Below are positions 36,881 through 45,151 of a stretch of 64,000 nt of DNA, piece after piece (the stretch's first letter is position 1; every line of letters starts with the position of its first letter). A program made the position numbers and the translations under genes. The stretch covers positions 224,103 to 288,102 of the forward strand of contig NZ_QUSX01000003.1 in assembly GCF_003933245.1 (NCBI RefSeq), written 5' to 3'. The stretch comes from Maribacter algicola. Its GTDB lineage: Bacteria; Bacteroidota; Bacteroidia; Flavobacteriales; Flavobacteriaceae. The notes under the pieces were generated by a model. It ran no database searches. It worked only from the letters and a program-made list of their open reading frames with translations, and had not been told where the DNA came from.

Positions 36881-36924
36881 TGGCTGCTCTCAAATGCACT
36901 ACAACTCGTTTATATATATGTATT

Positions 36925-36965
36925 TTACACTGATATACCGCCAGAAAGGAGGTATATCAATGTAA
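36925..36965. repeat. Long hairpin at the right edge of the cassette array
   Basis: TTACACTGATATACC (36925-36939) pairs with GGTATATCAATGTAA (36951-36965) at 14 of 15 positions around an 11-base loop. It is the first structure outside the outermost cassette boundary (36905), where an integron would carry attI. It may be a terminator-like hairpin or the chromosomal insertion point; no T-run follows closely. The rest of the interval to 37189 shows no gene. Confidence 0.55.
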
Positions 36966-37189
36966 TCTATCTTCATTTTTTACCTACGGGGGAGTCCATA
37001 AATTTAAGTTTTTTCCTATAAAATACATTTACGGTTTTACCTAAAAGGGAGAAATTTGTAGAAAGTGGTGGTGGCCTTGGGTATTACTCAAGGACACTAC
37101 CTTTACCATCCCAGAACCCTCAAAAGAAATGGACAAACCCGTCCATTAACTAATGGTTGTAATTTGATCTAGTTAAAAGAAAATGAATG

Positions 37190-37723
37190 CTATTCACTGG
37201 GAATGGAATCCGACGCTGGCATGGGCATGGGTACGGAACTTACCGGGGCATCCCAAAGGATCTTCCAATCATCATCGATTTTTTCCCATAGCACTACATA
37301 ATTGCCCATGTCCTTCATGGCGGGAATAGGGGAATTTTCGTTCGGACTAAAGGTTAAGGTATAAGAACCGTATTCCGTGGCCAAATCGCCGCTGGCCTTT
37401 ACCCTTTCGGTATTCAATTCAAAATCCCACGCACCAAATTGCATGTTCTGCTTCCAGGCCGCCTTGTAATTTTCGTTCCCAATGATGGCCGGTTGGTTGG
37501 GCGGTAACTGTATACAGTCCTCGGCAAAATGGGTGGCCGCCGAGTCTACCAGTCCCTCCGCATACAATTTTTCTATTTCGGCATTTTTAGCCATGATAAT
37601 CTCTTTGATCTCCTCTGAATATTCCGTTCCGACTGGCATTTCCATTTTCTGGGTGTCCTTACAACTCCAGCATAAGGAAATTGCAAATAGAACGATGATT
37701 GCGTGCACGAATTGCTTTTTCAT
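37190..37723 (-). CDS. DUF4440/SnoaL-like lipoprotein
   Basis: A 177-residue predicted lipoprotein: the signal ends in SLCWSC followed by K, a lipobox-like site. The mature domain has the NTF2-like pattern of DUF4440: EIKEIIMAKNAEIEKLYAEG, HFAEDCIQLPPNQPAIIGNE, then strands ATEYGSYTLTFSP and GNYVVLWEKIDDDWKILWD. A proline- and methionine-rich tail ends the protein. Many family members are small ligand-binding or isomerase-like proteins; this one has no assigned role. It stands alone upstream of the cassette array. Confidence 0.75.
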   Translation of the reverse strand: MKKQFVHAIIVLFAISLCWSCKDTQKMEMPVGTEYSEEIKEIIMAKNAEIEKLYAEGLVDSAATHFAEDCIQLPPNQPAIIGNENYKAAWKQNMQFGAWDFELNTERVKASGDLATEYGSYTLTFSPNENSPIPAMKDMGNYVVLWEKIDDDWKILWDAPVSSVPMPMPASDSIPSE

Positions 37724-38450
37724 AATTAAGATGGTTTATTTATAAACGGTTACTACAACTTTCAAAAACTTTCCGAACGGGTAAACAATCAAGTTACGCC
37801 CGTCCTCAAACGTGGTCAACGCTTTTTTTTATTCGAAAATAATTAACAGGGGGAAGTCTTTAAATATAGTTTTTTTGCCAAAAAAAAATAACTATTCACA
37901 GTGAAAAAATGAAAATTACAGACTGTGGTGCATGCCTTTGATGTTTTCCAAACTCCCATGCTTAACAACCCCAGAGCCTTCAAAATGGATGGCCTGACAC
38001 TTTTATCACTTCGAGTGGAATCGCATTGCGATTTTGTATCGAGAAGTAGGACACGCTAATGAGAAATCTGTTCTCGATACGATTTTCTATCGAAAAACAC
38101 TACCAATGACATAATTATTAACATAATAATTGCCTGATATTTAGATTGCATCTATACTCGTGGCTTTCCCTTCATTTTTTTCTTGATAAAAAAACGAAGC
38201 AAAAAAATCAAGTTGAAAATAGGCAATTGCTGCGCACCATTCACTATCGGGTTTACATGCGTTGTGCTAACGCACCGCACTTCCAACCCTACGTTCATTA
38301 TTGCTGATTTTCAACGGACAATACCAACTCTAATTTATAAGAATAGAACCGGCATTGAAATCTACACAATCCGTTCAAAAAAATGTCATTCACATTTCAA
38401 CGAAATTTTTTTCCAAGTGCTCGAACTGACAACTTTTACGAATGTCTGGA
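37724..38450. other. 727-base interval without a supported gene, with palindromic repeats
   Basis: It holds the short palindrome AATCGCATTGCGATT (38019-38033) and the inverted repeat GTATCGAGAA/TTCTCGATAC (38036-38080), of a kind scattered between genes in Flavobacteriaceae. A 99-residue plus-strand frame at 38183-38482 has no start context or family support and overlaps the end of the PLP enzyme gene, so it is not called. Confidence 0.5.
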
Positions 38451-39614
38451 TTACCCTAGTGCCTGGGAAATATCGGCAATGATATCATCGATATGCTCCA
38501 AACCTACCGAGATACGCACCATACCCTCGGTAATACCACTGGCAGCACGTTCTTCAACGGACAGCTTGCTATGGGTAGTGGAAGCAGGATGGGTAACGAT
38601 ACTACGGGAATCCCCCAAATTGGCAGAAAGCGACAACAGTTTTATAGAGTCGAAGAATTTACGTCCCGCTTCAAGTCCGCCCTTTACCTCAAAGGCGACC
38701 ACACAGCCACCGGCCTTCATCTGCTTTTTGGCTACTTCATATTTGGGGTGTGATTTTAAGAAAGGATATTTTACCCAATTCACTTGGTCATGACCTTCTA
38801 GAAATTCAGCCAATTTTAAGGCATTATCGCAGTGGCGATCTACCCGTATGGCCAAGGTTTCCAAACTTTTGCTCAGAACCCAAGCGTTAAAAGGGGACAA
38901 AGCAGGTCCTGTAATGCGAGAGAATCGGTATACCTTATCCATCAATTCCCTTTTTCCCACCGTGATTCCGGCCAATACTCGGCCCTGACCGTCCATCAAT
39001 TTGGTTCCGGAATGAATGACCAAATCGGCCCCAAATTTAATCGGCTGTTGCAAATAGGGCGATGCAAAACAGTTATCGATAACCAACAATACATTGTGCT
39101 TCTTCGCTATCTGCCCAAGTGCTTCCAAATCCAACACATCCACACCCGGATTGGTGGGGGTTTCGGCATAGATCAGTTTGGTATTGGGTTGGATGAGTCC
39201 GTCAATTGTATCCAGTTCATGGACATCAAAATAACTGTGGGAAATGTTCCATTTTGGAAAAAAATTATTGAAAAGGGAATGTGTAGACCCAAAGATACTT
39301 GCCGCCGATACCACATGGTCCCCGCTATCCAACAGCGAAGCCAAGGTGGAGAATACGGCCGCCATGCCGGAGGCAAAGGCAAATCCCTGCTCCGCACCTT
39401 CCATTTGGCACACTTTTTCCACGAATTCATTCGTATTGGGGTTTGAATATCGGGAATAAATATTCCGCTCCTTTTCCTCAGCAAAAGACGCCCGCATGTC
39501 CTCGGCGTCCTCAAAAACAAAACTAGAAGTCAGGTACAGGGGAACGGAATGTTCCAAATTTTCCGTTCGTTTCAACTGTGTGCGTATGGCGTTCGTTTCG
39601 AATTTTTTGTTCAT
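38451..39614 (-). CDS. PLP-dependent sulfhydrylase/cystathionine synthase (MetZ/MetB-like)
   Basis: A Cys/Met metabolism PLP enzyme of 387 residues. The Schiff-base Lys is in VIHSGTKLMDGQGR near residue 205; IYSRYSNPNT and VLLVIDNCFASPYLQQP are family motifs. The HSGTKLMDGQGR context is closer to O-succinylhomoserine sulfhydrylase (MetZ) than to MetY. It ends the S-box operon metY - MetX-AK-HSDH fusion - this gene, so it most likely makes homocysteine (or cystathionine) from acyl-homoserine. A 164-base spacer carrying intergenic repeats separates it from the fusion gene, unlike the short gaps elsewhere in the operon. Confidence 0.85.
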   Translation of the reverse strand: MNKKFETNAIRTQLKRTENLEHSVPLYLTSSFVFEDAEDMRASFAEEKERNIYSRYSNPNTNEFVEKVCQMEGAEQGFAFASGMAAVFSTLASLLDSGDHVVSAASIFGSTHSLFNNFFPKWNISHSYFDVHELDTIDGLIQPNTKLIYAETPTNPGVDVLDLEALGQIAKKHNVLLVIDNCFASPYLQQPIKFGADLVIHSGTKLMDGQGRVLAGITVGKRELMDKVYRFSRITGPALSPFNAWVLSKSLETLAIRVDRHCDNALKLAEFLEGHDQVNWVKYPFLKSHPKYEVAKKQMKAGGCVVAFEVKGGLEAGRKFFDSIKLLSLSANLGDSRSIVTHPASTTHSKLSVEERAASGITEGMVRISVGLEHIDDIIADISQALG

Positions 39615-39628
39615 TATTTTCCTTTATG

Positions 39629-39735
39629 AGTGCCTGAGCGGAGTCGAAGGCACTTATTTAAATTTCCTAGATTCTCGTCATGGTCATTTCGACTCCCCTT
39701 CGACTGCGCTCAGGGCAGGCTGCTCAATGACCTTT
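39629..39735. repeat. Intergenic palindromic repeats inside the met operon
   Basis: Two related pieces: GTGCCTGAGCGGAGTCGAAG followed by GCAC (an inverted repeat GTGCCT/AGGCAC), and CGACTCCCCTTCGACTGCGC followed by TCAGGGCAGGCTGC. Sequences of this GAGCGGAGTCGAAG type recur between genes in many Flavobacteriaceae. They lie between the fusion gene and the MetZ-like gene and could form an RNA hairpin there. Confidence 0.6.
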
Positions 39736-39778
39736 TAAACTTTCTGCTCTTTTAACTACTAACCCCTATCTCCTCAAG

Positions 39779-42700
39779 TTAACTCTTCTCCGCAATTCGT
39801 AATATATCCCCAAAAACGCCCCTGGCGGTAACTGCGGCGCCTGCCCCGGCACCCTGGATGACCAAGGGGTTTTCACCGTAAGACTCGGTATAAATTTCGA
39901 TGATGGAGTCAGACCCTTTTACCTGTCCCAGCGCACTCTCCTTGGGAACGGAAACCAATTGTACGTCCAAGATTCCTTTTTCCTTTTGCAAATCGCCATG
40001 TAGGTCGCCCACATAACGCAATACATGGTTCGGTTTTTGGTTCTTTTTTATCTCGTTGAATTTATCGTCCAATACCTCCAGATTTTCCATAAAGAAATCC
40101 ACATCGCCTTTTTCCAAGGTAGAAGGAATCAGATTTTCAATATTGATATCAGAAAATTCATTGCCTAGATCCAGTTCCCTAGCCAAAATCAATAACTTTC
40201 TACCCACGTCGTTTCCAGAAAGGTCTTCGCGTGGATCAGGCTCGGTAAAACCTTTTAATTTGGCATCCTTTAAAATAGACGAAAAAGAGGTATCCACTTC
40301 TGAAAATGTATTGAAAATATAACTCAAGGAACCTGAAAAGACCCCTTTGATGCGGGTAATATTCTCTCCGGACAGGTGCAACAACTTAATGGTATCTATC
40401 AAAGGTAATCCCGCACCCACATTGGTCTCGTACAAATATTGTTTTTGATGTTTGTCCAGTTCCTCCCGTAGCAATTGATAATAATCGAACCCAAGGGTAT
40501 TGGCAATCTTGTTGGAGGAAACGACATCGAATCCGTTTTCCACAAAATCGAAATAATGGGCCACAAAATCTTGACTTGCCGTATTATCGATAACGATCAG
40601 ATTCTCCAAATGGTTGTTCTTGGCAAAATCGATAACATCCTTTACGACATAGGATTTTCCCTTGCTGTTGATATCGGTCTTCCACTTTCCGCTTACCCCT
40701 TTAGCATTGAGCAAGACTTTCCGGGAATTGGCAATGGCAAAGACCCTTAAATCGATACCTTTTCTATCCTCAATATTTTTTGCCGATTTTAAAATTTGGT
40801 CGATTAAGGTACCTCCAACATTTCCATGTCCGAATACCGCCAAATTGACCTTTTTACTGACCCCAAAAATCTGACCGTGCATCACATTAACCGCTTTGGT
40901 CAAATCCGATTTCCTAACGACCAAACTCACGTTCTTACCCGATACCGTATTATTGAACAACAGCGGTACGATTTGGTTTTTGATCAGGGCATTAAAGGGT
41001 TTGTGAAAGGTGCTTAGATCCTGTCCCACAACGGAAATTACCGATACATCGGCCACCACCTTGATCATGTTGATATCCTGACTTTGGAAATCGCTCGAAA
41101 ACTCATTTTCCAAGGCTCGCTTGGCACGCTCCGCCTTGTCGCGCTTCACCACCAAACCGATGCCCCGTTCCGAGGAACCTTGGGAAATAATGCTCACGCT
41201 GATATTGATAGCTTCCAGAGTTTTGAAGATACGGGCATCTATTCCCACTTTCCCCAACAGTCCGCGACCCTCTAGGTTAATCAGGGCCACATCCTCAATG
41301 ACCGAAATGGACCGGATACCCTCCTTGCTGGATTTGGCACTGATTAGCGTACCCTCATTATCGTCATTATAGGTATTCAAAATCCGCAGAGGAATATTTT
41401 TCTCGATCAACGGAATTATGGTCTTGGCATGCAAAATGGTAGCTCCAAAATTGGCCATCTCGTTCGCCTCCGCATAGCTCAGGTTACTGATGCGCTTGGC
41501 TTCCTTTACATAATCTGGATTGGCGGTAAAAATTCCATCCACATGGGTGTAATTCTGCAATTCTTCCGCATCGAGGAAATTGGCCAAAAGGGCCGCGCTG
41601 TAATTACTACCGTTCCTTCCCAAGGTAGTAGTTTCGCCCTCTTCCGTGGCCGCAATAAATCCGGTAATCACCGGGACGGCATCGTGGGGCAATTCCGCAA
41701 ACTTCAACAACACCTTTTCCTTGGAAATATGTTCCAAGACCTTGGCATCGCCAAAAGTGGCATCGGTGGTAATCAATTCCCGTGAATCCAAAAAGCGGGC
41801 ATTGACGCCTTTGCCAATCAACAATTTGGTCACCAATTTGGCTGAAATCAGCTCCCCATGCGCCAAAACCTCATCCTTGATCTTGGCACTGTAATCGCCC
41901 AACAGGGATACTCCCTCGAACAGTTTGGCCAAGCTTTTGAATTCCTTGGACAAATTGACGTTTCCGTAGGTATGTTGCTGATAACTTTCCAAGGCCTCGA
42001 AGTCTTCCTTATAGGGCTTTCCTTTTGAAGCTTTATACAGAATACTTTCCAGTTGATCTGTTGCTTTTTCACGTGCAGATAAGACCACGGCAATATTTTC
42101 CCCGGACTTTACCTTGGTGGCGATTACATCCAATACACGTTCTAAACCTTCACCATTGCTCAAGGACTTTCCTCCAAATTTCAGAACTTTTACCTTACCA
42201 GATTTTCCATTGGTATTGAAAATGGAACTTAGCAGTTTCTCCATTTGCTCAAACTCGATCAGGAAGGCATCGTGTCCGTGAAGGGATTGCACTTCTCCAT
42301 AGGTTACATTGCTATTGGCCTGTGCCAATTGCTTAAAAGTATCCTTGTTTTCCTTTGCCGTAAAAAACAGGTCGGAATCTACTCCTACAATATGAATATT
42401 GGTATCGCTATTTTGAAGCTTTATGAAGTTCTCTTCACCGTTTCTCGTAACATCGATGGTTTTCAGCAACTGGTTCATCAGCTTATAGGCCGATAATTGA
42501 AAGCGCTCCTGTAGCTTTTCCCCATGGTGCATCAACCAGCTTTCCACATTGAATACCTGAAGCTCTTCGTTGGTACTTCGTTTAAAACGTTCCTTAAAAG
42601 ACTCCGGTGTGCGATAACACAACATGGCATGCATACGCGCATCATGGACAGGCTGCTTGGAATTCACCAAGAACTGCTCCTGGATCTGGCAATTGGCAAT

Positions 42701-43165
42701 GAGCCAGTCGGTCGATTTCCAGTCGGATGCTACGGGCACCAGATGCTCCGTCAAATTAGGGTTGATGGCCGCCATTTCCCAGGCAATTCCACCACCCAAT
42801 GAACCCCCGATGATGGCAAAGAGTTTTTGGATTTTTAATTTTTCCAATCCCAAAAGGAAAATCCGGGCGATGTCGCCCGCCACAAAATCCTTGTAATTTT
42901 CAATGACAAACTTATCATATCCGTTTCCGGGAATGTTGAAACAAAGGATGGTGTACTTTTTTGTATCGATACATTTTCCCTCACCGATCAAGGCAGACCA
43001 CCACCCATTTTCACCCGTAACGTTGGAATTGCCCGTCAGGGCATGGTTCACCAAAATAATGGGTGCGGTATGGAGCTTGGCTCCGAAGAGTTCATAGGAC
43101 AGCTCAATATCCTGGGTCACACCAGAAAGGGTCGTGTACTCCTTTATATGTAAATGATGTAGCAT
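39779..43165 (-). CDS. thrA: Trifunctional fusion: homoserine O-acetyltransferase-aspartate kinase-homoserine dehydrogenase
   Basis: 1128 residues, about 310 longer than ThrA. Residues 1-318 are a MetX-type alpha/beta hydrolase with nucleophile Ser122 in GGSLGGG, Asp in GVDSD (263-265) and His298 in HGHDAFL. Residues 325-610 are an aspartate kinase fold, 615-770 tandem ACT-like regulatory segments, and 775-1128 homoserine dehydrogenase with the NAD(P) motif FGHGNVGG, ETNVGAGLP and TEPDPREDLSG. The kinase motifs deviate: KFGGKS for KFGGTS (residue 333), GRNGSNY for GRNGSDY (521) and THVDG for TDVDG (541). It is the second gene of the S-box operon, after metY, and couples homoserine formation to its acetylation. 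Confidence 0.92.
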   Translation of the reverse strand: MLHHLHIKEYTTLSGVTQDIELSYELFGAKLHTAPIILVNHALTGNSNVTGENGWWSALIGEGKCIDTKKYTILCFNIPGNGYDKFVIENYKDFVAGDIARIFLLGLEKLKIQKLFAIIGGSLGGGIAWEMAAINPNLTEHLVPVASDWKSTDWLIANCQIQEQFLVNSKQPVHDARMHAMLCYRTPESFKERFKRSTNEELQVFNVESWLMHHGEKLQERFQLSAYKLMNQLLKTIDVTRNGEENFIKLQNSDTNIHIVGVDSDLFFTAKENKDTFKQLAQANSNVTYGEVQSLHGHDAFLIEFEQMEKLLSSIFNTNGKSGKVKVLKFGGKSLSNGEGLERVLDVIATKVKSGENIAVVLSAREKATDQLESILYKASKGKPYKEDFEALESYQQHTYGNVNLSKEFKSLAKLFEGVSLLGDYSAKIKDEVLAHGELISAKLVTKLLIGKGVNARFLDSRELITTDATFGDAKVLEHISKEKVLLKFAELPHDAVPVITGFIAATEEGETTTLGRNGSNYSAALLANFLDAEELQNYTHVDGIFTANPDYVKEAKRISNLSYAEANEMANFGATILHAKTIIPLIEKNIPLRILNTYNDDNEGTLISAKSSKEGIRSISVIEDVALINLEGRGLLGKVGIDARIFKTLEAINISVSIISQGSSERGIGLVVKRDKAERAKRALENEFSSDFQSQDINMIKVVADVSVISVVGQDLSTFHKPFNALIKNQIVPLLFNNTVSGKNVSLVVRKSDLTKAVNVMHGQIFGVSKKVNLAVFGHGNVGGTLIDQILKSAKNIEDRKGIDLRVFAIANSRKVLLNAKGVSGKWKTDINSKGKSYVVKDVIDFAKNNHLENLIVIDNTASQDFVAHYFDFVENGFDVVSSNKIANTLGFDYYQLLREELDKHQKQYLYETNVGAGLPLIDTIKLLHLSGENITRIKGVFSGSLSYIFNTFSEVDTSFSSILKDAKLKGFTEPDPREDLSGNDVGRKLLILARELDLGNEFSDINIENLIPSTLEKGDVDFFMENLEVLDDKFNEIKKNQKPNHVLRYVGDLHGDLQKEKGILDVQLVSVPKESALGQVKGSDSIIEIYTESYGENPLVIQGAGAGAAVTARGVFGDILRIAEKS

Positions 43166-43219
43166 AGGATGCCAAAATTATTAATTATCAGTGGTTTGCC
43201 GTACAATACTGCTGCTCTT

Positions 43220-44506
43220 TTATGCTTGGATGTTGGCCGCAACAAAGGCTTGTTCCAAATCGGCCTTTAAATCATCTATATCCTCTAGGCCAACGGAAAG
43301 TCGAATCAAATCTTGACTAACGCCTGCACCCAGCTGCTGTTCTTCCGTCAACTGCTGATGTGTGGTACTCGCCGGATGGATGATAAGGGATTTTGTATCA
43401 CCAATATTCGCCAATAAAGAGAAAATTTTGGTGGCATCCGTGACGTTTTTGGCTGCTTCAAAACCTCCTTTGATTCCAAAGGTGACCAATCCACTTTGCC
43501 CTTTGGGCAAGTATTCCTGTGCCAAATCGTAATACTCGTCCCCTTTAAGACCCGGATATTTTACCCAAGCGACTTCATCCCTACTTTGCAGCCATTCTGC
43601 AAGCTCCAAGGCATTTGCACTATGCTGCTTGATACGCACGGGTAGGGTTTCCAATCCCTGTATAATTTGAAAGGCATTGAATGGACTCAAGGCACCACCA
43701 AAATCCCTAAGACCTTCTAAAATCAGTTTAAAGGTAAAGGCGGCGGCACCCAAGGCTTCATGATACACCAAACCGTGATAACCTGCCGATGGCTCGGTAA
43801 ATTCCGGGAACTTTCCATTGGCCCAATCAAACGTACCGGCATCGATGATGGCACCACCCAAAGACGTGCCCTGGCCCCCGATATATTTGGTCAAGGAGTG
43901 AATTACCAAGTTGGCCCCATGCTCGATCGGATTCAGCAACGCTGGTGTTGCAACCGTATTATCTACAATAAAGGGTACACCGGCAGCTTTCGCCTCTTTG
44001 GATATCGCTTTTAAATCCAATACATCCAACTTTGGGTTACCCAAGGATTCCACGAAGATGGCCCGAGTATTTTCTTTTACAGCTTTTCCAAAATTCTCCG
44101 GTTTAGAAGCATCGACAAAGGTCGTATGGATTCCTAAACGAGGTAATGTTACATTGAGAAGGTTAAACGTACCGCCATACAAACTACTGGAAGCTACGAT
44201 ATGATCTCCTGATTTTAACAAGGTTAAAAGTCCGGTAGAAATTGCAGCCGTTCCCGATGAAAAGACCACTGCACCAACACCACCTTCCACAGCGGCCAAA
44301 CGGTCCTGAAGAATCTGGTTGGTAGGATTGTTCAAACGGGTATAGATAAACCCTAATTCTGCCAAGGAGAACAAGTTGGCGGCATGCTCCGTATTATTGA
44401 ATACATAGGACGAGGTCTGGTAAATTGGAACGGCACGTGTTCCACCGGTTTGCGTTGTGTCATGCCCAGCATGTAAGGCGTTTGTTGCTAATTTTTGATC
44501 ACTCAT
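43220..44506 (-). CDS. metY: O-acetylhomoserine aminocarboxypropyltransferase (sulfhydrylase)
   Basis: Converts O-acetylhomoserine and sulfide to homocysteine with PLP. The 428-residue length and the sequence around the Schiff-base Lys (HSLTKYIGGQGTSLGG) match the MetY branch of the Cys/Met PLP enzymes; the N-terminus QKLATNALHAGHDTTQTGGT is equally typical. The acetylhomoserine would come from the MetX domain encoded by the next gene, 54 bases downstream, and the sulfide from the cys operon of this window. It is the first gene after the S-box riboswitch at 44652-44764. Confidence 0.94.
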   Translation of the reverse strand: MSDQKLATNALHAGHDTTQTGGTRAVPIYQTSSYVFNNTEHAANLFSLAELGFIYTRLNNPTNQILQDRLAAVEGGVGAVVFSSGTAAISTGLLTLLKSGDHIVASSSLYGGTFNLLNVTLPRLGIHTTFVDASKPENFGKAVKENTRAIFVESLGNPKLDVLDLKAISKEAKAAGVPFIVDNTVATPALLNPIEHGANLVIHSLTKYIGGQGTSLGGAIIDAGTFDWANGKFPEFTEPSAGYHGLVYHEALGAAAFTFKLILEGLRDFGGALSPFNAFQIIQGLETLPVRIKQHSANALELAEWLQSRDEVAWVKYPGLKGDEYYDLAQEYLPKGQSGLVTFGIKGGFEAAKNVTDATKIFSLLANIGDTKSLIIHPASTTHQQLTEEQQLGAGVSQDLIRLSVGLEDIDDLKADLEQAFVAANIQA

Positions 44507-44651
44507 GATTTTTGTTTTTTAATAGTTAAGCCCAATTCCAATATGGGACGCGAAAAATGATTAAAAAAGCCAAACCCTAACCTGCCGACATTGCGGTTAG
44601 GTAAAATCAAATAAGTTATAAGAAAGTGAAATCGATGAAATTTCGATGACT

Positions 44652-44764
44652 GTTATCCTTCCCATATGGGTAGAATGTAGCACCTTCTTGATTCCGACAA
44701 ACATCGGGTGAACAAGGGTTGCTAAGGCTTCAAAGGGTCCAATCCCTCCACCTTTCTTGATAAC
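44652..44764 (-). ncRNA. SAM-I (S-box) riboswitch upstream of metY
   Basis: The minus strand shows P1 GTTATC (44764-44759) closed by GATAAC (44657-44652), with AAGAAAGGTGGAGGGA, GAAGCCTTAGCAACC and AGGTGCTACATTCTACCC between, in S-box order. It is about three-quarters identical to the leader at 7569-7690, with the differences concentrated in the variable P3/P4 arms. It precedes metY by 146 bases, so SAM should repress metY, the fusion gene and the MetZ-like gene together. Confidence 0.93.
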
Positions 44765-44793
44765 TATTCAATACATGTTTGAACTTATGGATG

Positions 44794-44801
44794 CAAATAT
44801 A
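44794..44801 (-). promoter_or_regulatory. -7 box of the metY S-box leader
   Basis: TATATTTG on the minus strand is a perfect TAnnTTTG box, about 30 bases before the first P1 strand of the riboswitch. A clear -33 TTTG is not present at the right distance (TTTT lies nearby), so only the -7 element is well supported. Confidence 0.55.
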
Positions 44802-44873
44802 AGGGGGGAATGTTTTAAAATCCTAATCAAACCATAAAAATTAACAAAACCCTAGTGAAATGATAGGTTTTAA

Positions 44874-45149
44874 GCAATCTCCCCGATTCATCAATACTAA
44901 AAAAAGCTCCTCCCTTTAGAAAAAGGAGGTGGCGGGATACGCAATATCGGGTCGGAGGGATTGAAAAATCAAACTCAAATCCAATCTCCCCGATTCGGCA
45001 CAGCCGAATCACCCCTCTTTGGAAAAGAGGGGTGCTTGTTATTATTACGGAAAAAACAAAAAAATACCTTGTTATTTCAGCCCAAAAAAAAAGCTCCTCC
45101 CTTTGGAAAAGGGAGGTGGCACGATACAAGGTATCGGGTCGGAGGGATT
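44874..45149. repeat. Cluster of three related intergenic repeat units
   Basis: Copies 44903-44963 and 45091-45149 share GCTCCTCCCTTTGGAAAA or one-base variants, then GGAGGTGGC, a GATACAAGGTATCGGGTC-like part and GGAGGGATT. Each contains an A/T-flanked inverted repeat CTCC..GGAG. A middle unit at 44981-45036 (CCCCGATTCGGCACAGCCGA, then CCCCTCTTTGGAAAAGAGGGG) has the same layout with a different stem. Such units are widespread in Flavobacteriia. The cluster lies between the metY promoter and the CocE-type hydrolase gene and may end transcription of the latter. Confidence 0.7.
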
Positions 45150-45151
45150 TG

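Larger units (their letters stand above)
32508..36905 (-). mobile_element. Array of five integron-like gene cassettes (attC sites without integrase)
   Basis: All six genes here point the same way, and each cassette is bounded by boxes complementary to each other but different from cassette to cassette. C1: GTTACCTGC (32508) and GCAGGTAAC (33048). C2: GTTGTGGTG (33173) and CACCACAAC (33759). C3: GTTGTGCTT (33885) and AAGCACAAC (34697). C4: GTTAGCCACA (34826) and TGTGGCTAAC (35552). C5: GTTGTAGTGC (35679) and GCACTACAAC (36896). This is the R'/R'' signature of integron cassettes: the box at the cassette start was once the end of its own circular attC. Between cassettes lie 134-139 bp imperfect palindromes. 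No tyrosine recombinase is encoded in the window, so this would be a CALIN-type array. Confidence 0.8.

Noticed and set aside
32508..36905. Interpretation of the spaced repeats as a CRISPR array
   Set aside because: The repeats are about 135 bp, palindromic, only partly similar and separated by genes of 500-1200 bp, not short spacers; no cas genes occur.
38183..38482. A 99-residue plus-strand frame
   Set aside because: It overlaps the end of the PLP enzyme gene, has no recognisable domain or signal, and lies in repeat-rich DNA.
44827..45129. Open frames of 90-100 residues on both strands
   Set aside because: They are translations of the intergenic repeat units, open in several frames because of the repeat composition.
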